Positions 12,710-24,584 of a DNA stretch of 64,000 nucleotides are shown here, one piece after another. The stretch is taken from the NCBI GenBank assembly GCA_050084515.1, contig CM114274.1:11656001-11720000 (forward strand), in the 5' to 3' direction. Below the pieces are notes generated by a model. It saw only the letters and a program-made list of their open reading frames with translations, did no database searches and had not been told where the DNA came from. A program made the translations under genes and the position numbers. Numbering within the stretch: position 1 is the first letter of the stretch; the number at the start of each line of letters is the position of its first letter. Source of the DNA: Blasia pusilla (taxonomy: Eukaryota; Marchantiophyta; Marchantiopsida; Blasiales).

Positions 12710-14473
12710 TCACCAGTGGGGGATATCTTGGCCATTTCCGAGCTGGTTTCGTGGAAGACCATAAGTCTGCATGTCTCTGCCCTGGAACCTCCAATACTGT
12801 CTCGTCATCGCAGGCTGTATATCTCTACAGAAACGGAACATTTCGGCCGTGGCTATGGTGAGGCCGTCGGGCGTACTTTGGAACCCAGCGCGAATTATCA
12901 CGTCTCTCTGCGCTCCATGATCGAGATACTGGAAGTGGGGAGTATCCCACGCTAATCTGAGCGCGTCTCCTCCGTATGTCAGCACCAGATCTCCATTCTG
13001 AGGTCGGAACTGGTCCTCCGGCTGCTCTAACCCCACGACCATAATTCTAGCATTGTAAACGAGCGATGGTGGGGCGAGGCGGACATTGCTAAAAGGCAGT
13101 CTTGCTGCCAATGTCCAGCCAGGAGGCTGTACTGGCGGGGGTGGCACCAGTGGTCGTAGTGGACGACACCGCTCGTTATAGTTGTACACATCACAAGCAG
13201 GATGATGTCTGAATACGAAGCACTCCACATTATCTCGAAGCTGCCACCGCCAACCGGGTAAGAAGGTGCCCATGCGTATGATGATATCTCCATCACTGAC
13301 GATTCTAGGGAGATTGCGGAGGATGTTGTCTTCCGCCACATCGTTCCGGCGAAAAAAGCCATGGTCTACGAAGAGGGTACAATGACCGCCGGGGTTGTCG
13401 GCGCCGGGGGGTCTACATGCAGACGTGATGAGGATGTCTCCGGGCTCCGGGAAGAAATCGAACGCGGTCGAGCCAACGGGCACGTGATCGAAGTTGCTGA
13501 TTTCGAATGGCGGTGCACCCGCGGGGACGGGTATGGCGGCCGCATCTTCTGGTGCCCTCCGTCTCTGAGCTGGTCTTTGATTATCAGAATCGTTGCCTAA
13601 TTCTCTTGGTCCTAGGTTTTCACTGGTTGACGAGAATTGGACTCCGGACCCATCCCAGCGCTTTCTCTTGCAGTGATGGATGAGGTGAGGCATCGGATTC
13701 GCATTCTCCTGGCGAATAGCGGACATTGCTTCATCTATTTCCCCTCGATCTAGAGATGCACAAAGCGAAGACTGTAAGCGTTCCGTGGAATTAGAACCGG
13801 AGATGATAAATTGGTCCTGCCAGATCTCCGAGGTCTTACCATCCGATCCCAATACGATCCTGAGTTCGTGCTTATCCTCGGAAATATTTGTGGGAGAATT
13901 TGGTCTTGCCAAAGGAGGGTTGCGACAAAGATCAGCGACTGCTGCATGCGCAATAGCAGGAGATGGAAGGAGTGATAATTTCGCATCGCGATCATCACTC
14001 TTTTGCCACCACTCAGGCATCCATTTGTGGCCTTGCAGGTCCTTGCTGTTGCTATCGAAGTCGGAAAGACCCAGTTGAGATCCAATCATGACATCGATGG
14101 GCAAGTCGTTCTCTGGCTCCTTAGATCTCGCAAGGATCTCCGGGAGCTGTAACTCGGGGTGCAATATGCTGTCAACAATAAAGTCGCCATCTCGCGGGCT
14201 CCTGATCTGCATCCTCGCGAGAGAAAACGCAGCAGACTCGTACCCATTGAAGCGTCCCGCTCCCACGTCCGCATGTGCTGTTGTTGCTGCATCCTCCTTG
14301 TTCGGATACCCGAGAGCCTCACGATGAGTTCCGGATCCACCTCGCGTTGAATTCAGTGCAGACTTTTGGAATACGATACCTAAAGGTGAAGAAAAGCATT
14401 TGGAACACTCTTCGGCGGCGTTCGCCTTCACGAACGGACCTCTGAGTCCCGCTGACTCAAGCTGGCAATCCAT
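12710..14473 (-). CDS. MDCQ-family protein 1, unknown function, two related C-terminal modules
   Basis: A single open frame of 587 codons from an ATG at 14473. The start was chosen because the paralogue at 16.3-17.9 kb begins with the same MDCQ(L/V)E. The first 330 residues or so are low-complexity and polar. Residues from about 335 to the end form two modules. The first has PGDILIT, PGGHCTLFVDH, then IIRMGTFLPGW. The second has NGDLVLTYGG, VIIRAGFQ, then YWRFQGRDMQTYG and the end DIPHW. The modules echo each other (GD-hydrophobic, then a hydrophobic strand, then (L/I)IR(M/A)G), suggesting an old internal duplication. There is no signal peptide, membrane segment or catalytic motif that I recognise. 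I do not know the family. The long clean frame and conservation with its neighbour argue for a real gene. Confidence 0.75.
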   Translation of the reverse strand: MDCQLESAGLRGPFVKANAAEECSKCFSSPLGIVFQKSALNSTRGGSGTHREALGYPNKEDAATTAHADVGAGRFNGYESAAFSLARMQIRSPRDGDFIVDSILHPELQLPEILARSKEPENDLPIDVMIGSQLGLSDFDSNSKDLQGHKWMPEWWQKSDDRDAKLSLLPSPAIAHAAVADLCRNPPLARPNSPTNISEDKHELRIVLGSDGKTSEIWQDQFIISGSNSTERLQSSLCASLDRGEIDEAMSAIRQENANPMPHLIHHCKRKRWDGSGVQFSSTSENLGPRELGNDSDNQRPAQRRRAPEDAAAIPVPAGAPPFEISNFDHVPVGSTAFDFFPEPGDILITSACRPPGADNPGGHCTLFVDHGFFRRNDVAEDNILRNLPRIVSDGDIIIRMGTFLPGWRWQLRDNVECFVFRHHPACDVYNYNERCRPLRPLVPPPPVQPPGWTLAARLPFSNVRLAPPSLVYNARIMVVGLEQPEDQFRPQNGDLVLTYGGDALRLAWDTPHFQYLDHGAQRDVIIRAGFQSTPDGLTIATAEMFRFCRDIQPAMTRQYWRFQGRDMQTYGLPRNQLGNGQDIPHW

Positions 14474-14529
14474 TCCGGTCCCTGCGACGTCGCGAGCCTC
14501 CCCGCACGCCCTCCACGCGTCTGACACGT

Positions 14530-16320
14530 ACGAACTGGACGCAGTCCCTCATCTCGACGACAACCTCTCAACAGACGCGATGCTTCGCAGTATCGCGTTA
14601 CGTGTCTCTCAATTTACGTCGATTAAAAGTCATGGCATAGGGCGACCAAGCATTACAATTAGCCGGTACCGAATTAGTCGCGACTTTGATTTTTTTTTAG
14701 TGGTCTTAAAAAAACCTTTCTAAAATACTTCTAAATCCAAGAACGGATGAGACCTACTTATCAGGAAAAGTTAATCCCACTCTTAAAAGCGAATTCAGGC
14801 GGGAACCTTTGAACGTATCATGTGAAAAAATTGACCCAGAAATTCACAAGGGAAGGGAAGCGCAAATCGTCAGAAGATATGTGGTTTTCCAGATTTTCCG
14901 GTTAGCTTTTCTAATTTTCACAGATCGATAAAACTGGTCCTTTTGTTTCGAATAGACCATAATTTGGAAAATGGCTTTCCTGAAGGTTTGTTGTCAAGAC
15001 CGTCCTAAAATTTATCTCCTCCCTAGAACAGGTGTATGTTGTAACGAAGCTAATTCAAGCCAGTTCACACCTCGAGTTACTTTCTCATGAAATCTTACAC
15101 TAACCAACGAGAAATAAGTAAAGCTCGACTCGAAAAACCTCACCTACTCCTTAAGTAAAATGGTGTTTCTGAACTACAGTTTGCTAAAGATTCCAACTCA
15201 TGATCGTTTTGAAAAGAATTTACTCGACGTTAATTATTAAACCGGTTAAGGTTTGATACTGAAGGTTGTTTCCTGCTGAATTAGTAACATCACTAACTCG
15301 CACATGCTGAATGAAAATAAAGATCCACTTTATTTTCACATGCTTTCTCTAAGCTTTCTAAGCCAATTCATAGTCTTGTAAGGATATCAATACGTCGCCA
15401 GCTCCTCCTAGCTACAAAAGTGTACCTCCATGTACACACCAAGTTTAATTCGTGTGTGGTTTTCGGTGACTCGTCACTTTTACCGGCCCGTCCCAGATCT
15501 AAGGAACTTCCCACTGGGACTGGTGTAGAGGTTCCTGTTTGACTTCCAGATTGGCTGGAAGCCATGGTCTTATAGGCCATAAGATGGACTTCATGAGACA
15601 GTTCCAGATTTCCAGCGTCTCCAGCTTCCTTTGTGCGTCAGCTCATCGTGATGCATAAATCTGCAATTTGCATGGAAATTCTCTGACTTCTCCAGCTAAT
15701 TCCAGCCCGAGGCCGAGTCAATGGCATCCTACTTCTCTCGTGCCACTCTTTCAGTTGCAGCGAGTTGCGCGAGGTAGGGAATCGCCGTACTTCTCTAGCC
15801 ACTGTAGGTTCATCAGCTGGCGACAACAGTCGAGAGGAACATCAGGTTAAGTGGGGAAGCATGGCGCGTATAGAGTGCCAGTACTGAAACGGCATACAGC
15901 GTTCGAGTACTGGTTCTGGCATAATAATGATAGAAAGCTTCAAGGGTTGGTTCATCAGGAAGAAATTAGCTTCTTTCCTGACAAAGACATTCCGACTTCG
16001 TCCGAAATAGCGAGTCGATAGTCGGTTTCTACTACGCTCTTGCGAGATCGATCTAGCTAGACTCAGGATTGACAGTTCAGTTTTCCAATATGTATGTGCC
16101 GATTGGATTTCTAGATTTCTCTCATTGAGCTTCGCCTAACCACCGGAGGCTCCAGAATAAAGGACAAATCGCGGGCTGGGATCGCAGGGATCGGTAGAGA
16201 TCGGATTTCTTCTTGTAAATGGCACAATTCATTGATTGACTTGGGGAAGCAGTCGGATGTTTATGTGTTTCGGGCAAAGCGAACGTGATACGAAGAGGAA
16301 TTAAGGTGACTCGCGTTTCC
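14530..16320. other. Intergenic between the two MDCQ genes
   Basis: AT-rich to about 15350, then more mixed. I see no coding stretch with support and no RNA gene. It includes the upstream region of MDCQ gene 1 (minus strand, from 14474 upward). Confidence 0.5.
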
Positions 16321-16322
16321 GA

Positions 16323-17909
16323 TCAGCCCCAAAATGGAATAGGATCTCGATTGGTTGTGTCGCGCTCGTACGGAACGGGACCGTAGTACTGCTTATCCCT
16401 GCCCAGGAACACCCACCACGTCATAACATCCTCCGGTCCCACGCGTTGTTCCCATTGGTAGAGCTCGACAGCAGCTACTGTTAGAACGTGGCCGCTGGCC
16501 GAAACCAAATTACCCGGCGGATCGATGCCCATATCCCGGCCCCCGCGCTGGAAGCCTGCCCGGATAAGGAAATCATTATTCCTGGGTTCGAACCCCGTGT
16601 ACCACCAGATCAGAAGGGTGGTCTGCCCGTCGTACCTCAAGATGAGGTCCCCTATCCGCGGTGCGAATCCTTGTGTGGGATGTCGCTGATCGTTTCTGTA
16701 GGGCCGAAGCTCGGCCGTCGTGGATCTTCCCCCATGCGACGCCATCATTAGCCGTTCGTCCTCCCTCCGCAGCCACAGGCGTTCCGCCTGATTACGAACC
16801 ATCGTGGCGGCGGGATCTTCCTGCTGCCTATTGACCTGCTGCCACTCGGGATCGTAAGACATGCTGGGAGGTACTAATGTTCGGGGAATGACTCTCGCGG
16901 CGATGAACCAGCAAGGAGGCAGGAGGTTCAGATTAGGGACCCCGGGGAGATCGTTAGAGGAGAAGCAGAACAATTCCACGGGATTCTGGTACGCCCACAT
17001 CCAACCCGGCAAGAATTTTCCGAAGCGCAGAAGGAGGTCGTTATTCCCGAAGTAGTTCCTCGCATCGCGATCGATCACTAGCGATTGCTCATACGTTCTT
17101 TCCATGAAATTGTGGTCTTTGAACAACGTCACATAGCCCCCGGGGTTTCCTTGGACGGGCGGTCTGCACCTTTTCGAGTTAAAGGTGATCATTATGTCAC
17201 CGGGCTGTGGGACGAGACCCTCTACAGGAGTACCCAGCGCTTGATTGTCGTAACTGCTTAGGTCCTGACGCGGAGGGGCATTGTTCATGAAATCTGCGGG
17301 GGGGTTTCGTACGGGGAGTTGGAAAGGATTTCTTCCGCCTTGAGCTGTAGCATTTCCCGGTGCTTGCAATGGTCTTCCACCCCATCTTTGGTCTACCTGC
17401 CCATAGCCAGAATTCGAAATCATTCCAATGGGACAAGAGGGGGGGGATCAAGTTTACCTCGGGGCAAAGTCTCCTGTTCGGACACTGCCACAAATAGTTT
17501 TCTCTCTCCCCATTGTGCGTGATCGTGCCCTCGGAGGACGACTGCGTCTGGATTTACAGAAGAAGTGGGGTGGGTACTGTGATGAATTACTCACCAGACC
17601 TTGACGATCGTCTGCTGTCGACTTCACGAATTGCCCATGTCTTTCTGGAGAATGGAGGGAATAGGCGGAGGATTGAGGGAAATCTCTCACTTCGACGTCC
17701 GCAGAATCGTGAGTCACTCTCCCGTACTCGAATGAGTTCCGTCCGGATTCGGACGTGTTCAGGATCGTCGAGAACGTTTCACGTAAATCTAGACAATGAG
17801 TGATGTTAGTTGGAGAGAAAGGAAGAGAAGCGAGCCTGGTGAACCATGGCACCGCGTTGGTGTGAAATCGAAGGCCTGGAGCCACAGCAGGCTCGACTTG
17901 GCAATCCAT
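16323..17909 (-). CDS. MDCQ-family protein 2, unknown function, two exons
   Basis: Exon 1 runs 17909-17595, from an ATG giving MDCQVEP, to a strong donor GTGAGT in phase 0. Exon 2 runs 17396-16323, after an acceptor GGGCAG, also phase 0. The product is 462 residues (105 + 357). Exon 2 carries the same two modules as gene 1: PGDIMIT, NPGGYVTLFKDH, LLLRFGKFLPGW; then IGDLILRYDG, FLIRAGFQ, WWVFLGRDKQYYG and the end DPIPFWG. An insert of about 45 charged residues (around DPAATMVRNQAERLWLRRED) separates the modules and is absent from gene 1. Tandem, same-strand placement indicates duplication. Function is unknown. The intron is inferred from splice signals and phase, not from transcripts. Confidence 0.7.
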
Positions 17910-17969
17910 GGCGACTCTGAAAGAAGCGAACCGATCTCTCAAATCGTCCTCACGGGTACCCTTCACCTT

Positions 17970-19660
17970 GGCTGCAAGACTCCCGAGTGACTGTGTATAG
18001 CAGTCACGAGTCGATGATATTCGACCACGAGACTGGCCTGCAATTGCCAGCCAGTTTCAAGCGACGCGATCTCCGGTGGGACGTGCCTCCTCGTGAACCA
18101 AAATGGGTGAAGCTCACCAATGGGAATAACTTCCTGGCCAGCTTCCTGTCGAGCGTCGACTGAATGCAGTATCCGACCCGTGCGATGCATGGAGTGACCC
18201 CTCATAGTTTTTCATCGCATTTCACTTCAGTGGACTTCGACCACTTCATCACATAATTCTCTCGATTTCACCTTCACTCCATCACATGATCATTGCGCTT
18301 CATCGCTGTCTCATATGAAGCTGTTGGGGGCAAATGAGACGGTGTTCTGAGTACTTCAATATGGACTTCCTATATCACTGGAGCAAATTCCGACTTAATC
18401 GCCAGTCAGTTAAGTCAATTAGTACATGTTCCCGGGCAAGCATAGAAATTATACGCATTTTTAACCCAAAATTTCGCATGATGAATCCTGGCGCTAGCTT
18501 TCTGATACCATCAGCCATCCCCGCCAACCCTCCTACGTATCGGAGACACCAGCTAGCGCTCTGGCTGTACCGCTGCAGTAATGGTGAACTCAACTGTCTT
18601 TCGGGGGGAGGAATGTTGGAGAATCGGTGAAATGTATTGTCTATCTCGCTGAGGAAGATGCTAGAACAACTCTCTGCTGCGCACAGGGACAAACGTGGAC
18701 ATGAAATCGTCGTTCGCAAGAAGGGAATCAGTATGCGAAGGAACAGTCGGCGTTCTACCTTTGGAGTCACCGGGATTGGCGTTCAAGAGATCACCACTCT
18801 AATTGAAGTGGATGAATAACATATCATCCAAAAGAGTAAGCATGAAAAAGTCATGTGTCTTGAATGATGTAATGTGGATTACAATGGCTTAAGCAAAGAG
18901 AGTTTTTCCTCTTACGTCAAGAATCTAACGTAATCACTTACAAAGCATTCAAAGATCGTTTCATTTTTTATCTAACATCGCTCTTCAATTTCATAACGAA
19001 CTACCACAAAGTAGACGAAGTTGTTTTTTCCACAAAAACAAAACTTGTAAACACTTTGCAACTTATCTCACACAGTATAAGGCACGACTCACAACAAGGG
19101 AGTACGATTTTAGTAAATGAAATTCTTCTTTTCTTCTTTTGTAGCAAGCACATCCCACAAGTTATCTACAAGTTGGCTTTTACTCCGCGAAAGTACGATT
19201 CAGAGCTTAAAACTATGTCTCTCTGAGCAGTAGCGAAGTTCGTAAATCTATACATGCTGCAGCCACCGGGAAAACGTTTTGACTTGAACTCTACAATGTG
19301 TAAGCAGCAGTTTCTCCAGTGGACATATACAGGGGGAGTTCTCGCGATCACAGATCGAGTCCGTCGAGTGTTATCATGAATGTATATGCGATCAGTCATC
19401 ATGATCATTTTGAAAGCTCGACCCAAGGAGAGGAGATGAAGAGCCGCAAGGATACGTAGGAACTTCAGCATGAAACGTGTCGGCAGATTCTCGAATCCTA
19501 TATATGTGCAGGAATAAACATACGAGGACGAGGTTTTCCAATTCCTCACCATTCCTAGCTCCGCTTGGTTGATCCAGTACTACTAGTACAGACGAGCACT
19601 AGCTAGGTTTCTTACTCCGCCGCATTTATCAAATTCGATCATGGTCGACAAACTCGAGCT
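17970..19660. other. Intergenic upstream of MDCQ gene 2
   Basis: Short open stretches exist on the minus strand (17963-18205, 18375-18770, 19166-19552), but none resembles a known protein or the MDCQ family. I treat the region as the upstream region of gene 2 plus the 3' flank of the aquaporin gene. Confidence 0.4.
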
Positions 19661-19664
19661 CCAT

Positions 19665-22227
19665 CTACTTGAGGCAGCCGGCTCCGTTACCGATGGTGGA
19701 AAACGTAAACAAATGAGATCCATGAATAGGTAAAGCTCTGATTACGAAGAGGTGATAGCAAGCAGCCAAAATTGCTCCGATGAATGGGCCGATCCAGAAA
19801 ATCCACTGCGCATACATCCCACGTCGGTCGAAAGCGAAATTATTTACCCTCGTGGTCGTGCAGAAAAATTAAACCAAACATTGTTGTTAAAACTGTGAGT
19901 ATAGATGGTCTGGACCCATTCGTCATAATCAGATTAAAAAATTCTGTCTGTGGATGAATCAATGAATCTGGTTTCACTTGTGATGCCTAGAAGCTTTTGG
20001 AAAACACATCTTCAGACAACGCAAACAAAGCACACAGTATGGAACCACAAGAATCGATCACTCTCTTTGGTCCCCGCTACACGTGCAGTGTTTGGATCAC
20101 GGTATCGAGACATTTTTCTTGCACGCAGGAGTATGAACAAGAAGGCGGATAAATTTTTATGGATAGCTATGGAACCGAAAGGACAAAGTAAGCAAGGAAG
20201 TTGCAGTTAAATTCTATGTCTATCGAGCGGCCCAGAAGAGTAGACACACCAGTTGTTTGAGGTACTTACAATATCCTTCCAAGCACGTTCATGATTCCAC
20301 ATTACTGCTGGGCCAAAGCTCCTTGCAGGATTGATACCTGTTCCTGTGATTGGTATGGTGGCCAGATGAACCACAAAAACTGCTAATCCAATGGGCAATG
20401 GAGCAAGTACCTGTAAATCAAACAACGCTTATTATTTTGTCACGACCTGAAATACGGAATCTGAATTTGATACTTAGTTCACAGCACATGGATTTCTATC
20501 CTTGTGTGAGTTGTTAGCTAGGATTTAGAACCTTTTAAGAGTTTAAGAGATCTTTGATCTTAAAAGAATCCAGAAATTCTAAAGATGAAACAGAAGAATT
20601 GGCAAACTGTTCCGAACACACCGGATCTATATTTCCTGATTCTTAGTCATTTATGATGTTTTGGGTGCACGCTTCCTACACATTCATCCACACTCATCTT
20701 CTGGCAAGAGCTAAGAATTTGTGGACGAGTTTCATCGCCTTCAAGGAGGCTCCTGATCTCGTAAGAAATATATAGTTCACTCCACAAAAGTTAGAGACGT
20801 CCTCGCACTATGATTCTGCGACGATTTCGAGTAAAGAATACTATATATATTACATATTATGAGAGATAGAACAAAACTGCAATATGTGTGGCAGAAATAT
20901 TATGTGGAGAGGGACACTCTCTGAAATTGAATTTCCAGAGAAGAAACCGAAGGTTGGCAACCTTAGCTTACCGGCACATGAGAGTCCCGAGCTCTACGTT
21001 TGGCGTCGGTGGCTGAGTAGACGACGTAGACAAGGATGAAAGTGCCAATTATTTCTGCTCCAAGGCCTGTGGCGTCGGAGAAGCCATCGGCAACGAAATT
21101 CACCCCTCCATTGTTCTTCTGATACGGAGTTTTCTGCAAGGCCTTAACCAGTCCTGCTCCACAGATCCCTCCCAGCGTCTGGGCCACTACATAGATCAAA
21201 GCGCGCAGAAGCGATAGCTTCTTCCCCAGAAACAGACCCAACGTCACAGCAGGATTGATATGCCCTCCTGCATTCACGAATAGTACATTTCAGAACTGAG
21301 CCGCTTATAATGCTATCATATATAGGGAACTTCATGTTGTGATTCGAAGATCATGAAAATCACGAGGTTCAGTTACATATGTGTGTTGTTGAGGAAGACA
21401 GGGTCTCTAGGAATGTTTACGATACCATGCCAAGCTAAACAGGAGAGAAACTTAGAGTTGTCAACCACGTACAACTGATCTCTAATTAAGATGTGAAACG
21501 TAGAACGTAGATGATATGCATATGATCACAGCGAGTTGCGATTGTTGCTTCCGATAATTTCGAGGGGATGTTCAGCAGAACGTTATAGTGAATTCGACGT
21601 CGTACTAAAATAACCGTGGAAGTATTTTCCTTTCTCGTTTAAGATTTCCAACGAATTCTTCGAGTGATTTGCTCGTTGTGCATTGATAAAAGTAAATTCC
21701 TACTTTATCAGGAGTAATACGAAATGAGAACTAAGAAACTTGTGCAGTCTGAATCGACCCCATAGCCTTACAAAGAGAGGAAGCTGAATTCTTGTACAAA
21801 ATTGAACTGCTTAAGCCAAAGGACCAACTAAAAGAGAGGAAAAGAAAGGATTGCAAGAACCTGATACGCCAGCAGTGCAATAGACGAGAACAAAAATGGT
21901 TGCTCCAAACGACCAAGCAACGCCCAGAGCTCCCACTCCTTCACCGGGGCCCTCACGCTGATTTCCAATGGCTGCGGAGACTCCAATATACACAAATAGA
22001 AGGGTCGCAACAAACTCGGCAATCGCTGCCCTCCACATTGACCATCGATGCAATTCAGCGAGAGGAAAGAGAGGATGAGGGTCTGAGTCTACATAGCCCT
22101 TCCCTTCCCCACGACCTATATCCTCAGTGCGCGCAGCACTCGTCCCGAGCACCGCATTGTCCTGAGCAATAGATACTGATCTGTCGAGGCCTTCGTTAAC
22201 AGAGTTCGGACTCAAATTTTTCGCCAT
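19665..22227 (-). CDS. Plasma-membrane aquaporin (PIP subfamily), four exons
   Basis: Exons are 22227-21861, 21267-20972, 20410-20270 and 19805-19665. All junctions are GT-AG and in phase, giving 314 residues (PIPs are usually about 280-290). It forms a six-helix water channel of the plasma membrane. Seen in order: the PIP N-terminal helix ([14 protein letters not shown]), [14 protein letters not shown] (first NPA loop, split by intron 1), the gating serine segment KKLSLLRA, the loop D block [15 protein letters not shown] with the pH-sensing histidine, and [19 protein letters not shown] (second NPA). The selectivity-filter residues F, H, T and R expected for a water-specific PIP are present. 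After YHLFVIRA the tail diverges from the usual GAIKALGSFRS-like end, so the common C-terminal phosphoserine site appears to be lost or changed. The N-terminus is about 20-25 residues longer than usual. Confidence 0.93.
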
Positions 22228-24580
22228 TTAGATGACTGTCTACCGACACCTCGTGCTCACAAACTTGCAATTCAGAATTTTTTCAGATTTCCCGCTGGTT
22301 GCTACCCGCTAGAACAGATGTTATTGGGAAGAGATATTGGGAAGATATATGAGCACCAGACTCTATAAGAAATATTACTCAAAAGTCTTGTAGGATATAG
22401 CTATGGAGGAATATGTATATTACGACACAGCTGGTCAGGATAGCGCTATATATGTACTATAGCTATTATGTCCAAGCTCCGCATGCGTGCACCACATATG
22501 AAAATTTACAAGTAGAAAGGATAGCTTATAATGTCTAAAACTGCACCAATGATAACGGTCTTTGGAAGCTGGCTGGGGAGTGATTCGATCATCCGTTATG
22601 TACACGCATATGAACACATATCAAACTCCCACACAAATATTCACGTTGTTGACTTCTTCTTCGATAGGAAAACTCCGGACCTAAGATACTCTCAATGATT
22701 TCGATCAGAAAGCAGTTCTAGTCTGAGCTACAACAATCAACTCAGTTTCCTACAGTGGCCATGGAGTCCGTCACAAGGGATCCGACCGTAACGTCTGTCT
22801 AGAACCCGTTCCGAATCCAAGTGCAATAGAAGTAAGATTGCCAGCAGCAGCACGAGCTAGCAACCGGTGGTCAGAAACACATTAGTTCTCAAATCAATGG
22901 AATACTTGTAGAATCAGCACTACTGAGAAGCGAGTTCACGATCCTCCAATCTCAGTAATCTCGGCGAATCCTCGTAGAACTGATACACTGCGATGTGAAC
23001 GGACCACGGGTGCTGCTCGGCGCTAGAACTGTGACGGACTGGGGCACCTCTCGGTTGCTCTGTCGAGGAATTCAGGTGATCGAGGAAAGTATATATAACA
23101 ATACATGAGGGAAAGTGTCATAATTGGACCATCGAATACGGTACAAACGTCGAGAAAATTCATTGAAGTTAGCACTGTATACGTTGATGTGGTGTAGATG
23201 TCAAGTAGGGGCATGAACAACAGTCCGAGGTCTGCCAGCAGATAATGCCTCAAGTGTCTTATACACTTGGAGCTTCCAGCGCATTTAATTTCCTCGTGAT
23301 CACAAGAGGCAAGCGCAATTATATTCGATTCGTCGAATATAATTGGCGCTTCATCTATAATTCATCTATTTTGGCGGTTCTACTACTCCTGAATCTCTTC
23401 ATCCACTGCTGAAGTGTTGACCTGCGATTGGCTACCGCTAGACTCATCAATCCTACTCATCATCCCTTAGAATATGCAAGTCCAGATCTCCGATCATGAG
23501 TCGTGCAGTAGGTCGAAGGTACTGACTCTGAATCCTTATTCACCTCCATCTCCCCCCTAACATAGATCATGACATACATCCTCAACAGAACATTCGACCT
23601 TAATGTTCGGTCCTGAAACATACAATCTGAATTACCTTTGCCTCACTTCGTCCAGACCGCCTTCGAATACGGATCCAGAGAGTCTGCCTCCTCCTCACTC
23701 GTCGGGCCCCCCCCTCGAGCTTGCGAATCTGTCCTTGGCTGGGGCGGAATGGGACTGCGTCATCTCGATCCTGTACACAACATGAATTGAGGAAGAGAAC
23801 TCACAATGGGACTCAGATCAGAGAGTCGGGAACTCGAAGCACACAGGAAACGAACTGAACCAAAAAGAACATTCACAAAATCATAACATTACCACTTAAT
23901 TTATTTAACACATAAACATCTCTAGCAGAATCGTGCAAGATATCTCTAGCAAGATCGTGCAAGATAGTGGATAAACTATATTCCTTAATTATTAGTTCCT
24001 CTATCGTTTCTAGATCTCATACTAATTGGTGAATAAAATTTTCAATTATGAAGATTTAATATAACTCTTCTTAAGGAAGAAATCCTTTTCAAAAGTGAAA
24101 TGCATAAGATGAAGATTATGTGAAGTAGATGAAATCTAATAATAATGATAGATCTTCTCGGATTACTTGAAAATGGACATTAAGTTGATGCATTAGGAGG
24201 AGCGGGCAAATGTTATCTAGCACGACTTACAATGGACAAATTGAGACTAAGCACTCTTGACATGTTTTGCTTTCATTAATTACACCTTTTCAAGATTCTA
24301 ACGACCTACTCGACCAACCAAATACCAAAAAGACGTCCTCTATTCACCCACCCTTCCCCTCCTTTCCCAAGTCCTTTCTTGTTTGTCGTATGTGCTTCTC
24401 ATTGTGGTTCGATTCACTTTTGTATTTGTAATCCCTCCCGTACATACACTTTTCTTCTCATCTATTTTATCTCGAAGGGCCCATGATCTTTTCACACTCT
24501 TAGCAACTCTACGTATTCATGAGTTTATTTTTTGGGAGGGGGTTGGGACTAGAAGTCCTAGGTGATGTTGGTAGGTGAGA
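22228..24580. other. Aquaporin upstream region and spacer
   Basis: No coding segment was recognised. A TATA-like CATATATCTT on the minus strand near 22345-22352 lies about 120 bp upstream of the aquaporin ATG and could be its TATA box, with weak support. From 23880 on the sequence is AT-rich. Confidence 0.4.
23316..23345. repeat. Perfect 13-bp inverted repeat
   Basis: CAATTATATTCGA, loop TTCG, TCGAATATAATTG. A clean hairpin in non-coding DNA about 1.1 kb upstream of the aquaporin start. Confidence 0.8.
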
Positions 24581-24584
24581 GTTT

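Noticed and set aside
13027-14340. Several 60-110-codon ORFs on both strands within 12.7-14.5 kb
   Set aside because: They are frame shadows of the 587-codon MDCQ gene 1.
12710-14527. Start of MDCQ protein 1 at 14527 (605 codons)
   Set aside because: That codon is GTG. The first ATG at 14473 gives MDCQLE, which matches the start of the paralogue.
17454-17594. Exon 1 of MDCQ gene 2 extended to the stop near 17454
   Set aside because: The GTAAAC donor near 17456 would put the next exon out of frame (immediate stop), whereas GTGAGT at 17594 joins in phase 0.
22435-23253. Short minus-strand ORFs between the aquaporin and the R2-like element
   Set aside because: They are short, low in complexity, without recognisable motifs, and lie in a probable promoter region.
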